Assembly: GCF_004349065.1 (NCBI RefSeq)
Contig: NZ_SMKZ01000016.1
Location: 62,001 to 126,000, forward strand
Reading direction: 5' to 3'
DNA: 64,000 nt
Origin: Jiangella asiatica
Lineage (GTDB): Bacteria > Actinomycetota > Actinomycetes > Jiangellales > Jiangellaceae
Shown: piece after piece, positions 8,621-18,007 of the stretch
How the letters are laid out: the number at the start of each line of letters is the position of its first letter
Position numbering within the stretch: position 1 is the first letter of the stretch
Notes under the pieces: model-generated
What the model was told of the DNA's origin: nothing
Seen by the model: the letters and a program-made list of their open reading frames with translations, nothing else
Database searches by the model: none
Position numbers and translations under genes: made by a program

Positions 8621-9828
8621 CGTCTCACCCCCGTCACGCCGACGACGTGCTCGAAGACCTGCCGCATGGAGCTTCCCGCCGACACCTGCACGAGGTTGCA
8701 GCCGAGCAGGCCGGCCCGGTGCAGCGTCGCCGGCTCGGTGTCGTCCCACACGGTCAGCACGAGGAGGACGGCCACGCCCTGGCTGCGCAGCAGCCGGATC
8801 CGGCGGGCCGCCACCGGGTCGATCTCGGGGGTGACGACGACGTTGTGCGCGTGCCGCATCGGGTCGATCAGCAGCCGCTCCAGTGCCTGGCTCAGCGGCG
8901 CCCGCTCAGTGTCGACGACCGCGAGTTGGTCGAGGAGGCGCACGTGCTGGGTGCGCCCGCGCAGCGGCCCGGCCAGCCGCTCGCTGTTCAGGTCGAGGTT
9001 GAGCCCGAACCCGTTGTCCAGGTGGTGCACGGCCAGCGACGCGGCGACGCTCACGGCGAGCTCGAACGTCTCGCTGGGCGTGCCCGGGCTGTGCCGGCGC
9101 GCGTCGGTGTCGAGCAGGATGTTGACCCGGTCGGTGATGCCTTGCTCGGACTCGCGCACCAGGTAGCGGTCGTACCGGCCGACCGCGCGCCACACGATCC
9201 GGCGCGGGTCGTCGCCGGGCACGTAGTCGCGCAGGCCGTAGAACTCGAACCCGGTCGGCCAGGGCTTCAGCACGGGCGGGCGGACCGGCGGGTCCTCCCA
9301 TTCGCGGGTGGTGATCCGGTCGGTCACCCGCTCCACCCGTGGGTGCACGATGACCTCCTGCGGCTCGACCAGGGTGACGCGCCGCCTGGTCAGCCCGAAC
9401 GGGTCGCTCCACTCCGCAACCAGCGGGCCGACCCGGAAGACCCCTCGGGCCTGCGGGACGAAACCGTAGGTGTGCCGCACGGACCGACCGCCCGGGAGGA
9501 CGGCCACGGGGAACCGGGACGACTGGCCCAGCCGTTCGTCGAGCTCGTCCTCCACGACGACGGTGCTGACCCGTCGCCGCGCGGTCAGCTCCACCTCCAC
9601 CTCGACGCGCCGGCCCGGCCGGACCCGCGGCGGCGGCGTGGACCGGCTGGCCGAGAGCGCGGGGCGTCGCTGGCCGAGCAGCCACGAGACGACGAGCGCG
9701 ACGATGCCGCCGTAGACCAGGAGGAACACCCCCCGGCTCTCCAGCAGCCGGCCGATCGCCCAGCCGGCGGCGCCGAGGACCACGACGGCCACGCCGGCGG
9801 CCGTGAGGCCGAGCCTGCGCTCGATCAT
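8617..9828 (-). CDS. DUF58 domain-containing protein
   Basis: 403 residues. Start ATG overlaps the MoxR stop (ATGA). Two membrane helices lie at the N-terminus (about residues 8-55), followed by a beta-rich region and the diagnostic DUF58 signature FEFYGLRDYVPGDDPRRIVW, then a vWA-like fold segment (VNILLDTDARRH) without a full MIDAS. DUF58 proteins accompany MoxR ATPases and are thought to be their partners or clients in assembling membrane-associated complexes. Its place directly between moxR and the TgpA-like gene fits this. The specific role in this operon is unknown. Confidence 0.88.
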   Translation of the reverse strand: MIERRLGLTAAGVAVVVLGAAGWAIGRLLESRGVFLLVYGGIVALVVSWLLGQRRPALSASRSTPPPRVRPGRRVEVEVELTARRRVSTVVVEDELDERLGQSSRFPVAVLPGGRSVRHTYGFVPQARGVFRVGPLVAEWSDPFGLTRRRVTLVEPQEVIVHPRVERVTDRITTREWEDPPVRPPVLKPWPTGFEFYGLRDYVPGDDPRRIVWRAVGRYDRYLVRESEQGITDRVNILLDTDARRHSPGTPSETFELAVSVAASLAVHHLDNGFGLNLDLNSERLAGPLRGRTQHVRLLDQLAVVDTERAPLSQALERLLIDPMRHAHNVVVTPEIDPVAARRIRLLRSQGVAVLLVLTVWDDTEPATLHRAGLLGCNLVQVSAGSSMRQVFEHVVGVTGVRR

Positions 9829-10838
9829 GCCGGGGTGACTTCCAGGCCCTGCGGGACCTTGACCCGGTGCAGGATCCGGTCGATCACCGCGTCCACCCGC
9901 TCCTCCTGCAGCTGGGCGTCCGGTGTCAGGACCAGCCGGTGGTTGAGCACGGCGCCCGCGATCAGCTTCACGTCGTCGGGCAGCACGTCGTCGCGGCCCT
10001 GGGACGCGGCCATCACCCGTGACGCGCGCATCAGCGCCTCCGCGGCCCTGGTGCTGGCGCCCATGAGCAGCGCCGGGTCGTCTCGGGTGGCCTGCACCAG
10101 GTCGGTGATGTAGTAGAGGATCGGGTCGGCGGTCGTGACGCCGCGAGCCCACACGATCATGTCGATCACCTCGTCGATGGTGACGACGGGCTCGAGGCTC
10201 AGGATGGCCGCCTGCTGCCGGTTCGCTCGCAGCACCGAGACCTCGGCGTCGCGGTCGGTGTAGCCGAGGCTGAGCTTGAACTGGAACCGGTCCAGCTGGG
10301 CCTCCGGCAGCGGGAACGTGCCGGCCAGCTCGATCGGGTTCATGGTGGCGATGACGAAGAACGGCGAGGGAAGGTCGTAGGTCGTGCCGTCGAACGTGAC
10401 CCGCTTCTCCGCCATCGCCTCCAGCAGCGCGGACTGGGTCTTCGGCGTGGCCCGGTTGACCTCGTCGGCCAGCAGCACGTTGGTGAAGACCGGTCCTTCG
10501 CGGAACGTGAAGTCGCCGGTCGCGCGGTCCAGGACGGTGGAGCCGGTGATGTCGGCGGGCAGCAGGTCCGGGGTGCACTGCACCCGCGAGGTGCTGCCGC
10601 TGGTGGTCGCCGCGATGGCGCGGGCCAGGACGGTCTTGCCGGTGCCGGGCAGGTCCTCGAACAGGACGTGGCCCTCGGCCAGCATCGCCACCAGCGCCTG
10701 CCGGATGACGTCGTCCTTCCCCTTGATGACCGTGCCGATGTTGTCGACCATGGCGGTGAAGCGCCGTGCGAACTCGCGGCCCGATCCGATCGTCGGCGCG
10801 GCCACGCTCTCCTCCGGTGGTGCGGGCAGGTGCGTCAT
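9825..10838 (-). CDS. MoxR family AAA+ ATPase
   Basis: 337 residues, ATG at 10838 with AAGGAGAG upstream and overlapping the stop of the MFS-ABC fusion gene (ATGA). Walker A is EDLPGTGKTVLARA (about residues 61-74), Walker B is VLLADEVNRATPKTQSALLEAM, sensor 1 is FFVIATMNPIE, and GTFPLPEAQLDRFQFKLSLGY is the characteristic MoxR stretch. MoxR ATPases are chaperone-like and act on vWA/DUF58 partners, here the next gene. Cytoplasmic. Finding it translationally coupled to an ABC/MFS fusion is unusual. Confidence 0.93.
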   Translation of the reverse strand: MTHLPAPPEESVAAPTIGSGREFARRFTAMVDNIGTVIKGKDDVIRQALVAMLAEGHVLFEDLPGTGKTVLARAIAATTSGSTSRVQCTPDLLPADITGSTVLDRATGDFTFREGPVFTNVLLADEVNRATPKTQSALLEAMAEKRVTFDGTTYDLPSPFFVIATMNPIELAGTFPLPEAQLDRFQFKLSLGYTDRDAEVSVLRANRQQAAILSLEPVVTIDEVIDMIVWARGVTTADPILYYITDLVQATRDDPALLMGASTRAAEALMRASRVMAASQGRDDVLPDDVKLIAGAVLNHRLVLTPDAQLQEERVDAVIDRILHRVKVPQGLEVTPA

Positions 10839-13800
10839 GTGCTCTCTCCTTCGCGATCGCGCCGCGCGGCTCCCGTCAGCCCGGCCTGGGCCAGCGCCGC
10901 GGTGACGTGCGATCCGGATCTCTGCAGGGTGTCGACGGAGGCGGACAGGTACGACTCCACGACCTTCGGGTCGGCGCAGACACCTGCCGGGTCGCCGTCG
11001 GCGATCACCTCGCCGAGGTCCATGGCGACCAGGCGGTCGGCGATCGACGTGACGAGCGGCAGGTCGTGCTCGATGACGATGAGTGCGCAGCCGGTGTCGT
11101 GCACGATCCGGGTCAGCGCCGGGCCGAGCGTCTCGGCCTCGGCCTGGGCCAGTCCGGACGACGGCTCGTCCAACAACAGCACCGCGGGCTCGGCCGCCAT
11201 CACGCAGGCGATCTCGACCGCGCGCCGGGTGCCGGTGGACAGCTCCCGGACGAACTTGTCGGCGTAGGCGCCGAGGCCGAGCAGGTCGACCAGCCCGTCG
11301 ACGCGCTCGGCGATGCGGCGCTCGCGGCGGCGCACCGGCGGCGTCCACAGTGCCGCGAGGACGGCGCTCCTCACCGCCCGCCGCTCGTGTGCCAGCGCGA
11401 TGGTCTCGCGCACGGTCAGAGCCGGGAAGAGCAGCACCGACTGGAACGAGCGGCCCAGGCCGGCGCGGGCCCGGGCGTCTGGCGAGAGCCTCGTCACGTC
11501 GTCGAGGTCCGGGCCGAGCAGCACGGTGCCGCTGTCGGGCCGGGTGTAGCCGGAGACGACGTCGAACAGCGTCGTCTTGCCGGCTCCGTTGGGTCCGATG
11601 ACGCCGACGATCTCTCCCGCGGCTGCCTCGAGCGTGACGTCGTGCAACGCACGCACCCCGCCGAAGGCGGCGCCGATACCGTCCGCGCGCAGGACGGTGG
11701 CGCGCTCGGCGCCGCGCCGCAGCGGGCGGCGGGCCGCCGACCCGGTGACCGCGCCCATGAAGACCGCCCGGACCAGGTCCGGCCGGCCGAGCAGCTCCCG
11801 GGTGGGCCCGTCGAAGCGGATCTCGCCCTTCTCCATGAAGACGGCACGATCGGCGACGGTCAGCGCGACGTTGAGCGACTGCTCGACCAGCACGATGGTG
11901 GTGCCCTCGTCGCGCAGCCGGCGCACGATCGTCAGCAGCTGGTCGACCACCGCTGGGGCTAGCCCCAGCGACAGCTCGTCGATCAGCAGCAGCCGCGGCC
12001 GCATGAGCATCGCCTGCGCCATCGCGACCATCTGCTGCTCGCCGCCGGACAACGTGCCGGCGCGCTGCTGGAGTCGCTGGCGCAGCACCGGGAAGGCCTC
12101 GAACACCTCGGCCGGGATGCCGCCGGCGCGTCCGGCACCGCCCCAGGCGGCGGCGCGCAGGTTCTCGTCGACCGTCATCTCCGGGAACACCGCGTGCCCG
12201 CCGGGCAGCATGACGACCCCGCGCCGGGCCAGCTCGTGCGCCGGTGCGTGGGTGACGTCGACCCCGTCGAGGAAAACCGCGCCGTTGGCGGGCTCGTGCA
12301 GGCCGCAGACGGCCCGCATCAGGGTGGACTTGCCGGCGCCGTTGGTGCCGACCAGGGCGATCGTCTCGCCCTCGTCGACGTCCAGGTCGATGCCGAACAG
12401 GACCTGCGTGCCGGCGTACTCCACCTCGAGGCCGCGGCAGACGATCATCTTGGTGGTGCCGGCCGCCTTGGCCGCCTGGACCACCTGGTCGGCGATGTTG
12501 GCCAGCTCGGCGGCGCGGATGTCGCGCTCCACCGACGACGCCGACGTCAGGAACATGATCCCGCCGAACAGGTAGATCGGCGCCATCGCCAGCAGCGCGC
12601 CGCCGGTGCCCCACTGCTGGTCGGCGTAGCCGGTGAGGAAGGGCGCGAGGATGAGCCCGACGACGGCGAACGGCGCGTACACCTGCATCCCGATGCCGCG
12701 GAACTGGGCCGGCACGATGCGGGCGTAGAGAACGGCGGTGGCCGGCGTGACGGTGGCGCTGGCGAAGCCGAGCACCACCTGGAAGGCGACGACGTAGACC
12801 AGGCCCGGCGCGAACACCATCACGACCAGGCTGACCGCGCCGAGGATCATCAGCAGCGACTGGATGACCACCAGCCGGCTCGGCTTGTGGTCCATGAGCC
12901 GGTCGGCGATCGGCCCGGCCAGCAGCAGACCGGGCGTCGCCACCAGCGCGACGATCCACACCACCCAGGCCCGCTCCGCCGGCGACAGCAGGAACCGGTC
13001 GGCCAGGAACAGGCCGGTGATGAGGAAGATCGGACCGGACACGATGCCGATGACGAGTCCCGCGTACGCCTGGCGGCGCAGGGTGCGGATGCTCCAGGCC
13101 GCCTTCAGCGATGCCGTCATGCTCAGCGGCGGAGGCTCCTGCTCGGCCTGTTCGTCGGAGAGGCCGGCGTCCTTGCGGTCGACCTCGCCGCGGGTCGGCT
13201 CGCGCAGCAGGAACGACAGCAGCACGAACAGCGTGCCGGGGATGGCCAGGGCGATCACCGCCTGCCGCCAGCCGTACATGGTGACCATGACACCGGCGAC
13301 CGGAACGCTCAGCAGCGTCCCGATCTGGCCGCACGCACCGAGGAAGGCGAACACCCGGCCGCGCAGCTTCGGCGCGAAGTAGTCCGCGGTCAGCGGGCCG
13401 CTGGCGGGACCGGCAAGGGTGGTGCCGAGGAAGCCGACGGACCGCGCCAGCACCAGACCGACGAACGACCCGGCCAGGGCCTGCAGGACGATGCTGACCT
13501 GGCCGACGATGCCGCCGACGCGCACGAGCCAGACCCTCTTGACCCGGTCGACCAGGTAGCCCATCGGCAGCGCGGCCAGGATGCCGAGGAACCCGAGCAC
13601 CGAGCCGAGCGCCACCAGGTCCGCGACGCTGACGCCGAACTCGGTGCGGATCTCCGGCGCGACCAGGCCGAGCACCTGAGCGTCCCAGCCGACGAAGATC
13701 GCCGACAGGCCGAACACCAGCAGCGGCATGGCCGGAGCGCCGGTGCCGCGCAGGTCCAGGCTGCGGGCGTAGGTGCGCAGCGATCGGCGCAGCCGGCGCC

Positions 13801-13978
13801 CGCGCGGCTCCGGTGCCGGTGCCAGCTCAGGACCGACGGTCTGCGTCGGCGCCTCGCCACCCTCGGCGCGTTCCCTCGTGGTGGGCACCAGAGCGCGCGG
13901 CCGCGGCGTGGCGGCCAGCGCGGCCAGGTCGTCGCGGGTCGTGTCGGGCGAAGGCGCCCGCGTCGTCGTGTCAGCCAC
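10835..13978 (-). CDS. MFS transporter fused to LivF-type and LivG-type ABC ATPase domains
   Basis: 1,047 residues from a GTG at 13978 (GAGGGAG upstream; 8-nt overlap with the permease gene). Residues of about 80-490 form a 12-helix major facilitator domain; it carries an MFS-like loop (YLVDRVKRVWL after helix 2) and GPIADRLMDHKPSR mid-protein. About 510-745 is a LivF-like ATPase: Walker A GTNGAGKST (about 545), signature LSGGEQQM, Walker B LLLIDEL. About 765-1000 is a LivG-like ATPase: Walker A GPNGAGKTT (about 795), Walker B VLLLDEP, but a degenerate signature LSTGTRRAV. It follows the LivH-LivM fusion, so all four Liv parts are present in two polypeptides, with an extra secondary transporter attached. 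The reading frame is continuous and each domain is complete, so this is a true fusion rather than a misread. Confidence 0.88.
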   Translation of the reverse strand: MADTTTRAPSPDTTRDDLAALAATPRPRALVPTTRERAEGGEAPTQTVGPELAPAPEPRGRRLRRSLRTYARSLDLRGTGAPAMPLLVFGLSAIFVGWDAQVLGLVAPEIRTEFGVSVADLVALGSVLGFLGILAALPMGYLVDRVKRVWLVRVGGIVGQVSIVLQALAGSFVGLVLARSVGFLGTTLAGPASGPLTADYFAPKLRGRVFAFLGACGQIGTLLSVPVAGVMVTMYGWRQAVIALAIPGTLFVLLSFLLREPTRGEVDRKDAGLSDEQAEQEPPPLSMTASLKAAWSIRTLRRQAYAGLVIGIVSGPIFLITGLFLADRFLLSPAERAWVVWIVALVATPGLLLAGPIADRLMDHKPSRLVVIQSLLMILGAVSLVVMVFAPGLVYVVAFQVVLGFASATVTPATAVLYARIVPAQFRGIGMQVYAPFAVVGLILAPFLTGYADQQWGTGGALLAMAPIYLFGGIMFLTSASSVERDIRAAELANIADQVVQAAKAAGTTKMIVCRGLEVEYAGTQVLFGIDLDVDEGETIALVGTNGAGKSTLMRAVCGLHEPANGAVFLDGVDVTHAPAHELARRGVVMLPGGHAVFPEMTVDENLRAAAWGGAGRAGGIPAEVFEAFPVLRQRLQQRAGTLSGGEQQMVAMAQAMLMRPRLLLIDELSLGLAPAVVDQLLTIVRRLRDEGTTIVLVEQSLNVALTVADRAVFMEKGEIRFDGPTRELLGRPDLVRAVFMGAVTGSAARRPLRRGAERATVLRADGIGAAFGGVRALHDVTLEAAAGEIVGVIGPNGAGKTTLFDVVSGYTRPDSGTVLLGPDLDDVTRLSPDARARAGLGRSFQSVLLFPALTVRETIALAHERRAVRSAVLAALWTPPVRRRERRIAERVDGLVDLLGLGAYADKFVRELSTGTRRAVEIACVMAAEPAVLLLDEPSSGLAQAEAETLGPALTRIVHDTGCALIVIEHDLPLVTSIADRLVAMDLGEVIADGDPAGVCADPKVVESYLSASVDTLQRSGSHVTAALAQAGLTGAARRDREGEST

Positions 13979-16259
13979 CGATTCGCTCCCTCGACGCCGG
14001 GTCGTTCGTGCCGTAGCGCCGCAGCGCCCACTGCCCGTCCGGTTCGAACCGGGTCGGCAGGAAGCGGTCGCGGGACCGCCGCTCGTCCAGCGGTGCCTGG
14101 TCCGGCGGTGCGTTCGGGTCGCGGTCGGCGAACAGGCTCGGGACGACGATCCGCTGTCGAGCGGCGACCCGCCGCAGCATCGCGTCGCGCGCGTCGTAGA
14201 GCGCTTGCGCGATGCCGCCGGGCAGCGCCGCCAGCACCAGCAGGCCGACCAGCCCGGAGCCGATCAGCTGGACCAGCTGGTCTGCTCCGAACAGCGTGAG
14301 CACCGCCAGGTACAGCATCCCGAGCACCGGCCCGAGCAGACCGCCGAGCCCGCCGATCACGGCGAACGCGAACAGCGTGATGCTGACCTCCGGTGCGAAC
14401 GCGCCGGGTGTGACACCGCCGAGCAGGTAGGCGAGGATCGCGCCGGCCGCGGCGGCGAGGAATCCGGAGAACGCGAACGCCGTCAGCCGGGTCCGCAGCA
14501 GGTTGATCCCGTAGCTCTGCACGGTGGCCTCATTGTCGCGCGCGGCGATCAGCGCCCGGCCGGTGCGGCTGCGGCGCAGCCCGGCGACCGCGGCCAGGCC
14601 GGCGGCGAGGACCACCGCGGTGACGTAGTACATGGCGCGCTGGCCGCTCAGGTCCAGGCCGAACAGCGACATCGCCGGCATCGCCTGCGGCAGGTGCTCG
14701 CCGAGGTAGTCCGCGCTGAGGAAGACCGTGGTGACGCTGACGGCGAAGGCCAGCGTCATGATCGCGAGGTTGAGCCCGCGCAGCTTCAGCGCCGGCAGCC
14801 CGATCACGACGGCGGCGGCCGCGCCGGCCAGGCCCGCGACCGGCAGCGCCACCAGCAGGTTCAGCTCCAGCACCGCCGTGACCCACGCGCCCACCGCGGC
14901 GAACCCGAATTGGCCGAGGCTGACCTGGCCGGCCCAGCCGGTGAGGACCAGCAGCGACACCGCGACCAGGACGTAGGCGAGGTGCACGCTGAGCACGTTC
15001 GTGTCACTGGGCGACAGCACCCACGGCAGCCCGAGGACGACGACGGCGACGATCACGCCGCCGCCCCGCACCCAGCCCCGCACGACCGGGACTCCGCGCA
15101 GCTCCCGCGGTATCGGTCTGGGTTCCCGGGCGCCCTGCCAGCCCGCCGCCGTGACGACGTCGGCGCGGCTGTCGCGGCGGCGCTGCAGCAGCAACAGCGC
15201 CCCGACGATGACGACGAACCCGGCCTCGAGCGGTGCCGTCGACGACAACGACCAGACCGCCGACTCCTGCACGATGCCGAGGACCGCCGCCGCCAGCGCG
15301 GCCATCCCAAGGCTGGCGAACCGCGCCACCACGGCGACGGCGAGCACCAGCACCAGGGTCCGCACCGGCAGCACCACCACCTCGGACTCCGCGCCGCCGC
15401 TGGCGCCGCTGGAGAAGGCGGTCAGAATGCCGGCGGCGCCGGAGAGTAGGCCCACCAGCACCCAGACCCGCGCCGTCACCCCGGTGGTGTTGATGCCCAG
15501 GGTGCGTGCCCGCGGCTGGTTGTCCGCGGCGGCGCGGATGGCGATGCCGGCCGAGCCGTACCTCAGGTATGCCGCGATCGCCACGACCGCGACCAGCCCC
15601 GTCGCGATGGTGAGGATGCCGTCCAGCCGGATCCGGGCCGGGTCGATGGCGATGTCGAGCGTCCACGGCGGCGGCGAGGCCGCGAGCGGGTTCACCCGCT
15701 CCAGGTCACGCTGGTCCTCCGTGGTCAGCCAGGTCCCGATCTGGCTCTGGAAGGCCATCAGGATCTGCGCGAAGAACACCGTCGCGATGGTCAGGATGAG
15801 CGGGGACTGCCGGGCGAAGCGCTGGACGACCAGCCCGTAGCAGATGATCGAGATCAGCACCGACGCCGCGAGCCCCAGCACGACGGCCAGCGCGAAGTTC
15901 ACCACCTGCACGGTCTGCGACGGGTCGGGCCCGATGCACGAGCCGCAGGCGGAGTCGAAGACCCGCACGAGGAGCCCGCCCTGCATCAGCGACGTGTAGA
16001 GCGCGGCGCCGACCAGCCCGATCTGGATCTGGGCGAAGTTGACGAAGCGGCCGGTGCGGTAGACGAGGATGACGGCGATCGCGTGGAGCAGGATGACGAA
16101 GCCGTTGACCACGCCGATCGACGCGATGCCCAGCGGCAGCCCGTCGCCTGCGAGCACCGCGACGAGCAGCAGCACCACGAGCGCGGCCAGCTCGCCGCGG
16201 TAGGGGGCGGCGGCCAGCGCGGCCCGGGCGCTAGGAAGCGCCTCACCAGCACGAGACAT
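13971..16259 (-). CDS. LivH-LivM fused ABC permease
   Basis: 762 residues; ATG at 16259 preceded by GGAGGG, overlapping the binding-protein gene by 17 nt. The first half (about 20-330) is LivH-like: helix-rich, with GRFVNFAQIQIGLVGAALY and AADNQPRARTLGINT, the latter matching the LivH cytoplasmic loop. The second half (about 400-700) is LivM-like: LVLTGWAGQVSLGQFGFAAVGAW, LPALKLRGLNLAIMTLAFA and AARDNEATVQSYGINLLRTRLTAFAFSGFLAA. A charged tail of about 80 residues follows. Liv permeases import branched-chain amino acids or other small ligands such as urea and amides; the fusion and operon context make classical amino-acid import uncertain. Confidence 0.88.
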   Translation of the reverse strand: MSRAGEALPSARAALAAAPYRGELAALVVLLLVAVLAGDGLPLGIASIGVVNGFVILLHAIAVILVYRTGRFVNFAQIQIGLVGAALYTSLMQGGLLVRVFDSACGSCIGPDPSQTVQVVNFALAVVLGLAASVLISIICYGLVVQRFARQSPLILTIATVFFAQILMAFQSQIGTWLTTEDQRDLERVNPLAASPPPWTLDIAIDPARIRLDGILTIATGLVAVVAIAAYLRYGSAGIAIRAAADNQPRARTLGINTTGVTARVWVLVGLLSGAAGILTAFSSGASGGAESEVVVLPVRTLVLVLAVAVVARFASLGMAALAAAVLGIVQESAVWSLSSTAPLEAGFVVIVGALLLLQRRRDSRADVVTAAGWQGAREPRPIPRELRGVPVVRGWVRGGGVIVAVVVLGLPWVLSPSDTNVLSVHLAYVLVAVSLLVLTGWAGQVSLGQFGFAAVGAWVTAVLELNLLVALPVAGLAGAAAAVVIGLPALKLRGLNLAIMTLAFAVSVTTVFLSADYLGEHLPQAMPAMSLFGLDLSGQRAMYYVTAVVLAAGLAAVAGLRRSRTGRALIAARDNEATVQSYGINLLRTRLTAFAFSGFLAAAAGAILAYLLGGVTPGAFAPEVSITLFAFAVIGGLGGLLGPVLGMLYLAVLTLFGADQLVQLIGSGLVGLLVLAALPGGIAQALYDARDAMLRRVAARQRIVVPSLFADRDPNAPPDQAPLDERRSRDRFLPTRFEPDGQWALRRYGTNDPASRERIGG

Positions 16260-17904
16260 CGTCCGGCCTGCCCTCCGGGTAGAACTTGGACACGGTGTCC
16301 GACGGCCACCCACCCAGCTGGTAGCGCGCACCGCCGTTCACGTAGCAGTACGTGCCCAGCTGCGGGTCGTCGTAGGGGCGGATCGTGGGGTCCCAGTACG
16401 TCAGGCTGACGTCCTCGATGAACGCGTGGTCTCCGACGCCGAAGCCGACCCGCGGCTGGTAGAGCGGTGGAGCCGCGGCGCCGGGGTTGGGGAACTCCGT
16501 CCCCTGCAGGGCCGCGGCGAACGTCTCCGGGGTGAGGTTCGGCCCGGCGCCCTGGATGCCCGACGCGATGATCAGCAGCGACAGGTACAGCTGCTCGACC
16601 GACCGGCCCCAGTTGCTCTGCTGCTCCCGCCCGTAGGCCGGGGTGATGGTGGGGTCGCCCTCGCGGGCGGCGGCGAACCACGGCCGCTCGGGCAGCGGGA
16701 TGGCCTTCGTCGCCGGGGCGAGGCCGAAGAAGTGCGCCAGCTGCTCCGGCGGCCAGAACGGCGCCAGGTTGGCGTCGCTGGCCTGCGAGCCGATGCCGGT
16801 GGACACCCACTCCGGATGCCAGCCCAGCTCCTCGGCGGCGATCATCATCCGGCCGATGAAGTGGTTGCCGCACACGCAGGCCAGCGACGTCACGCCCTGC
16901 GAGCGCAGCCGCGCCAGCGTGGTCTCGGCGCCGGCGATCTCCGACGCGCCGAACTCGAACGTCAGCTCTTGCGGCTCGACCAGGTCCGCGTCGCACGCCT
17001 CCAGGCCGGCCAGCAGCACCGATGGGTCGAACGAGGCGCCGACCGCGTTGCGCTGCACCAGGACGCCGAACCGGCGGGTGTCGTCGTCGAGGTCGTCACC
17101 GGCGTGGATGGCCGGCTGCCCGACCAGGTTCGTGCAGGCCCACTCGACGAAGTGCTGCTGCAGCACGTCGTCGGGCTCGAAGAACGACCACTGGTAGAGG
17201 GCGTTCGGGCCCTCGTTGAGCTCGGCGGCGCTGCGGGTGCCGGCGCCGACGTCGACGCTGATGATGCCGCGCTCGGCGAGCAGGTCGTAGAGCGTGGTGG
17301 CGGTGCCCATGGCGCTGTCCGACGGCGACATGACCGCGAACGCGTTCATCTCGGTGTCGATCTCTTCGGCGTACGCGGCGTACTGGGCCGGGTTGAGCTG
17401 GCTGAGGAACTCCTCGGTCTGCAGGAACTGGACGTTCAGCTCCCGGCCGTAGAACTCGTACCGCTCGTTGAAGTGCGCGACCAGCCCGTTGATGCCCTTG
17501 ACGATCTGGTGGATGCCGCCCGGCATCACGATGTTGATCTGCGTCTCGGTGACGCCCGGCGCCGTCTCGCCGCCGTTGTCCTCGCCGTCCCAGTAGGGCA
17601 CGCACGGCGGCGACATCGGGTCCTCGGTCTGGCGGGGCGGGTCACCGACGCAGCGGCGCACCCTGGACCGGTCGATGCCGGCGTACGGGTTCTCCGCCTC
17701 GGCGGTTGGCTCCGGCGACTCCGTCGCCTCGTCCGGCCCCTCGACCTGCCGCGAGCCCGGCGCCAGCTGCGCCGTCGTCGGCGGCGCCGGCGGGGACGTG
17801 ACCAGAGCGATGCTCGCCGACAGGGCGAGGATGACCAGGACGAGCGCCGCGTGCGCCAGACCCATGGCTCGGCCCAGGCCGGACGTTGGCTTCCTGATCG
17901 GCAC
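16243..17904 (-). CDS. Membrane-anchored type-1 periplasmic binding protein (Peripla_BP_6-like)
   Basis: 553 residues from a GTG at 17904 with GGGAGG close upstream; a TTG at 17922 is the weaker alternative. One N-terminal hydrophobic helix (about residues 12-35) lacks a lipobox Cys, so the protein is anchored or secreted. A Pro/Glu-rich linker follows, then a type-1 binding fold: VTETQINIVMPGG, VDVGAGTRS, LRSQGVTSLACVCGNHFIGRMMIAAEELGW and a C-terminal Cys-containing tail. It is the first gene of the long minus-strand operon and the receptor for the Liv-type permease downstream. Ligand unknown. Confidence 0.8.
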   Translation of the reverse strand: MPIRKPTSGLGRAMGLAHAALVLVILALSASIALVTSPPAPPTTAQLAPGSRQVEGPDEATESPEPTAEAENPYAGIDRSRVRRCVGDPPRQTEDPMSPPCVPYWDGEDNGGETAPGVTETQINIVMPGGIHQIVKGINGLVAHFNERYEFYGRELNVQFLQTEEFLSQLNPAQYAAYAEEIDTEMNAFAVMSPSDSAMGTATTLYDLLAERGIISVDVGAGTRSAAELNEGPNALYQWSFFEPDDVLQQHFVEWACTNLVGQPAIHAGDDLDDDTRRFGVLVQRNAVGASFDPSVLLAGLEACDADLVEPQELTFEFGASEIAGAETTLARLRSQGVTSLACVCGNHFIGRMMIAAEELGWHPEWVSTGIGSQASDANLAPFWPPEQLAHFFGLAPATKAIPLPERPWFAAAREGDPTITPAYGREQQSNWGRSVEQLYLSLLIIASGIQGAGPNLTPETFAAALQGTEFPNPGAAAPPLYQPRVGFGVGDHAFIEDVSLTYWDPTIRPYDDPQLGTYCYVNGGARYQLGGWPSDTVSKFYPEGRPDDVSCW

Positions 17905-17940
17905 GTGACCTCCCGAGGACAACCTCAGAATTAATGTCGA

Positions 17941-17971
17941 CTAGTATGGCAGTACACCTGTTTGGTGTCTA
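17941..17971 (-). promoter_or_regulatory. Promoter of the long operon with overlapping GntR-type operator
   Basis: Read on the minus strand: TAGACA, 17 bp, CATACT, then a leader of about 30 nt to the GTG at 17904. The -10 overlaps plus-strand CTAGTATGGCAG (17941-17952), which matches the recurrent motif CTAGTATRCAAG at 10 of 12 positions and is identical to the copy at 36623-36634. Confidence 0.65.
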
Positions 17972-18007
17972 GATGCGTAACAAGCGGGTCAAATCCTCGG
18001 TCGCGGG

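Noticed and set aside
12194-14299. Long open frame on the plus strand opposite the MFS-ABC fusion
   Set aside because: Composition is Gln/Arg/Asp-rich without domains; it is the third-position GC shadow of the well-supported minus-strand gene.
10835-17904. Straightforward branched-chain amino-acid transporter
   Set aside because: Subunit families fit, but the fusions, the MFS domain and the operon partners make amino-acid import an unsafe label.
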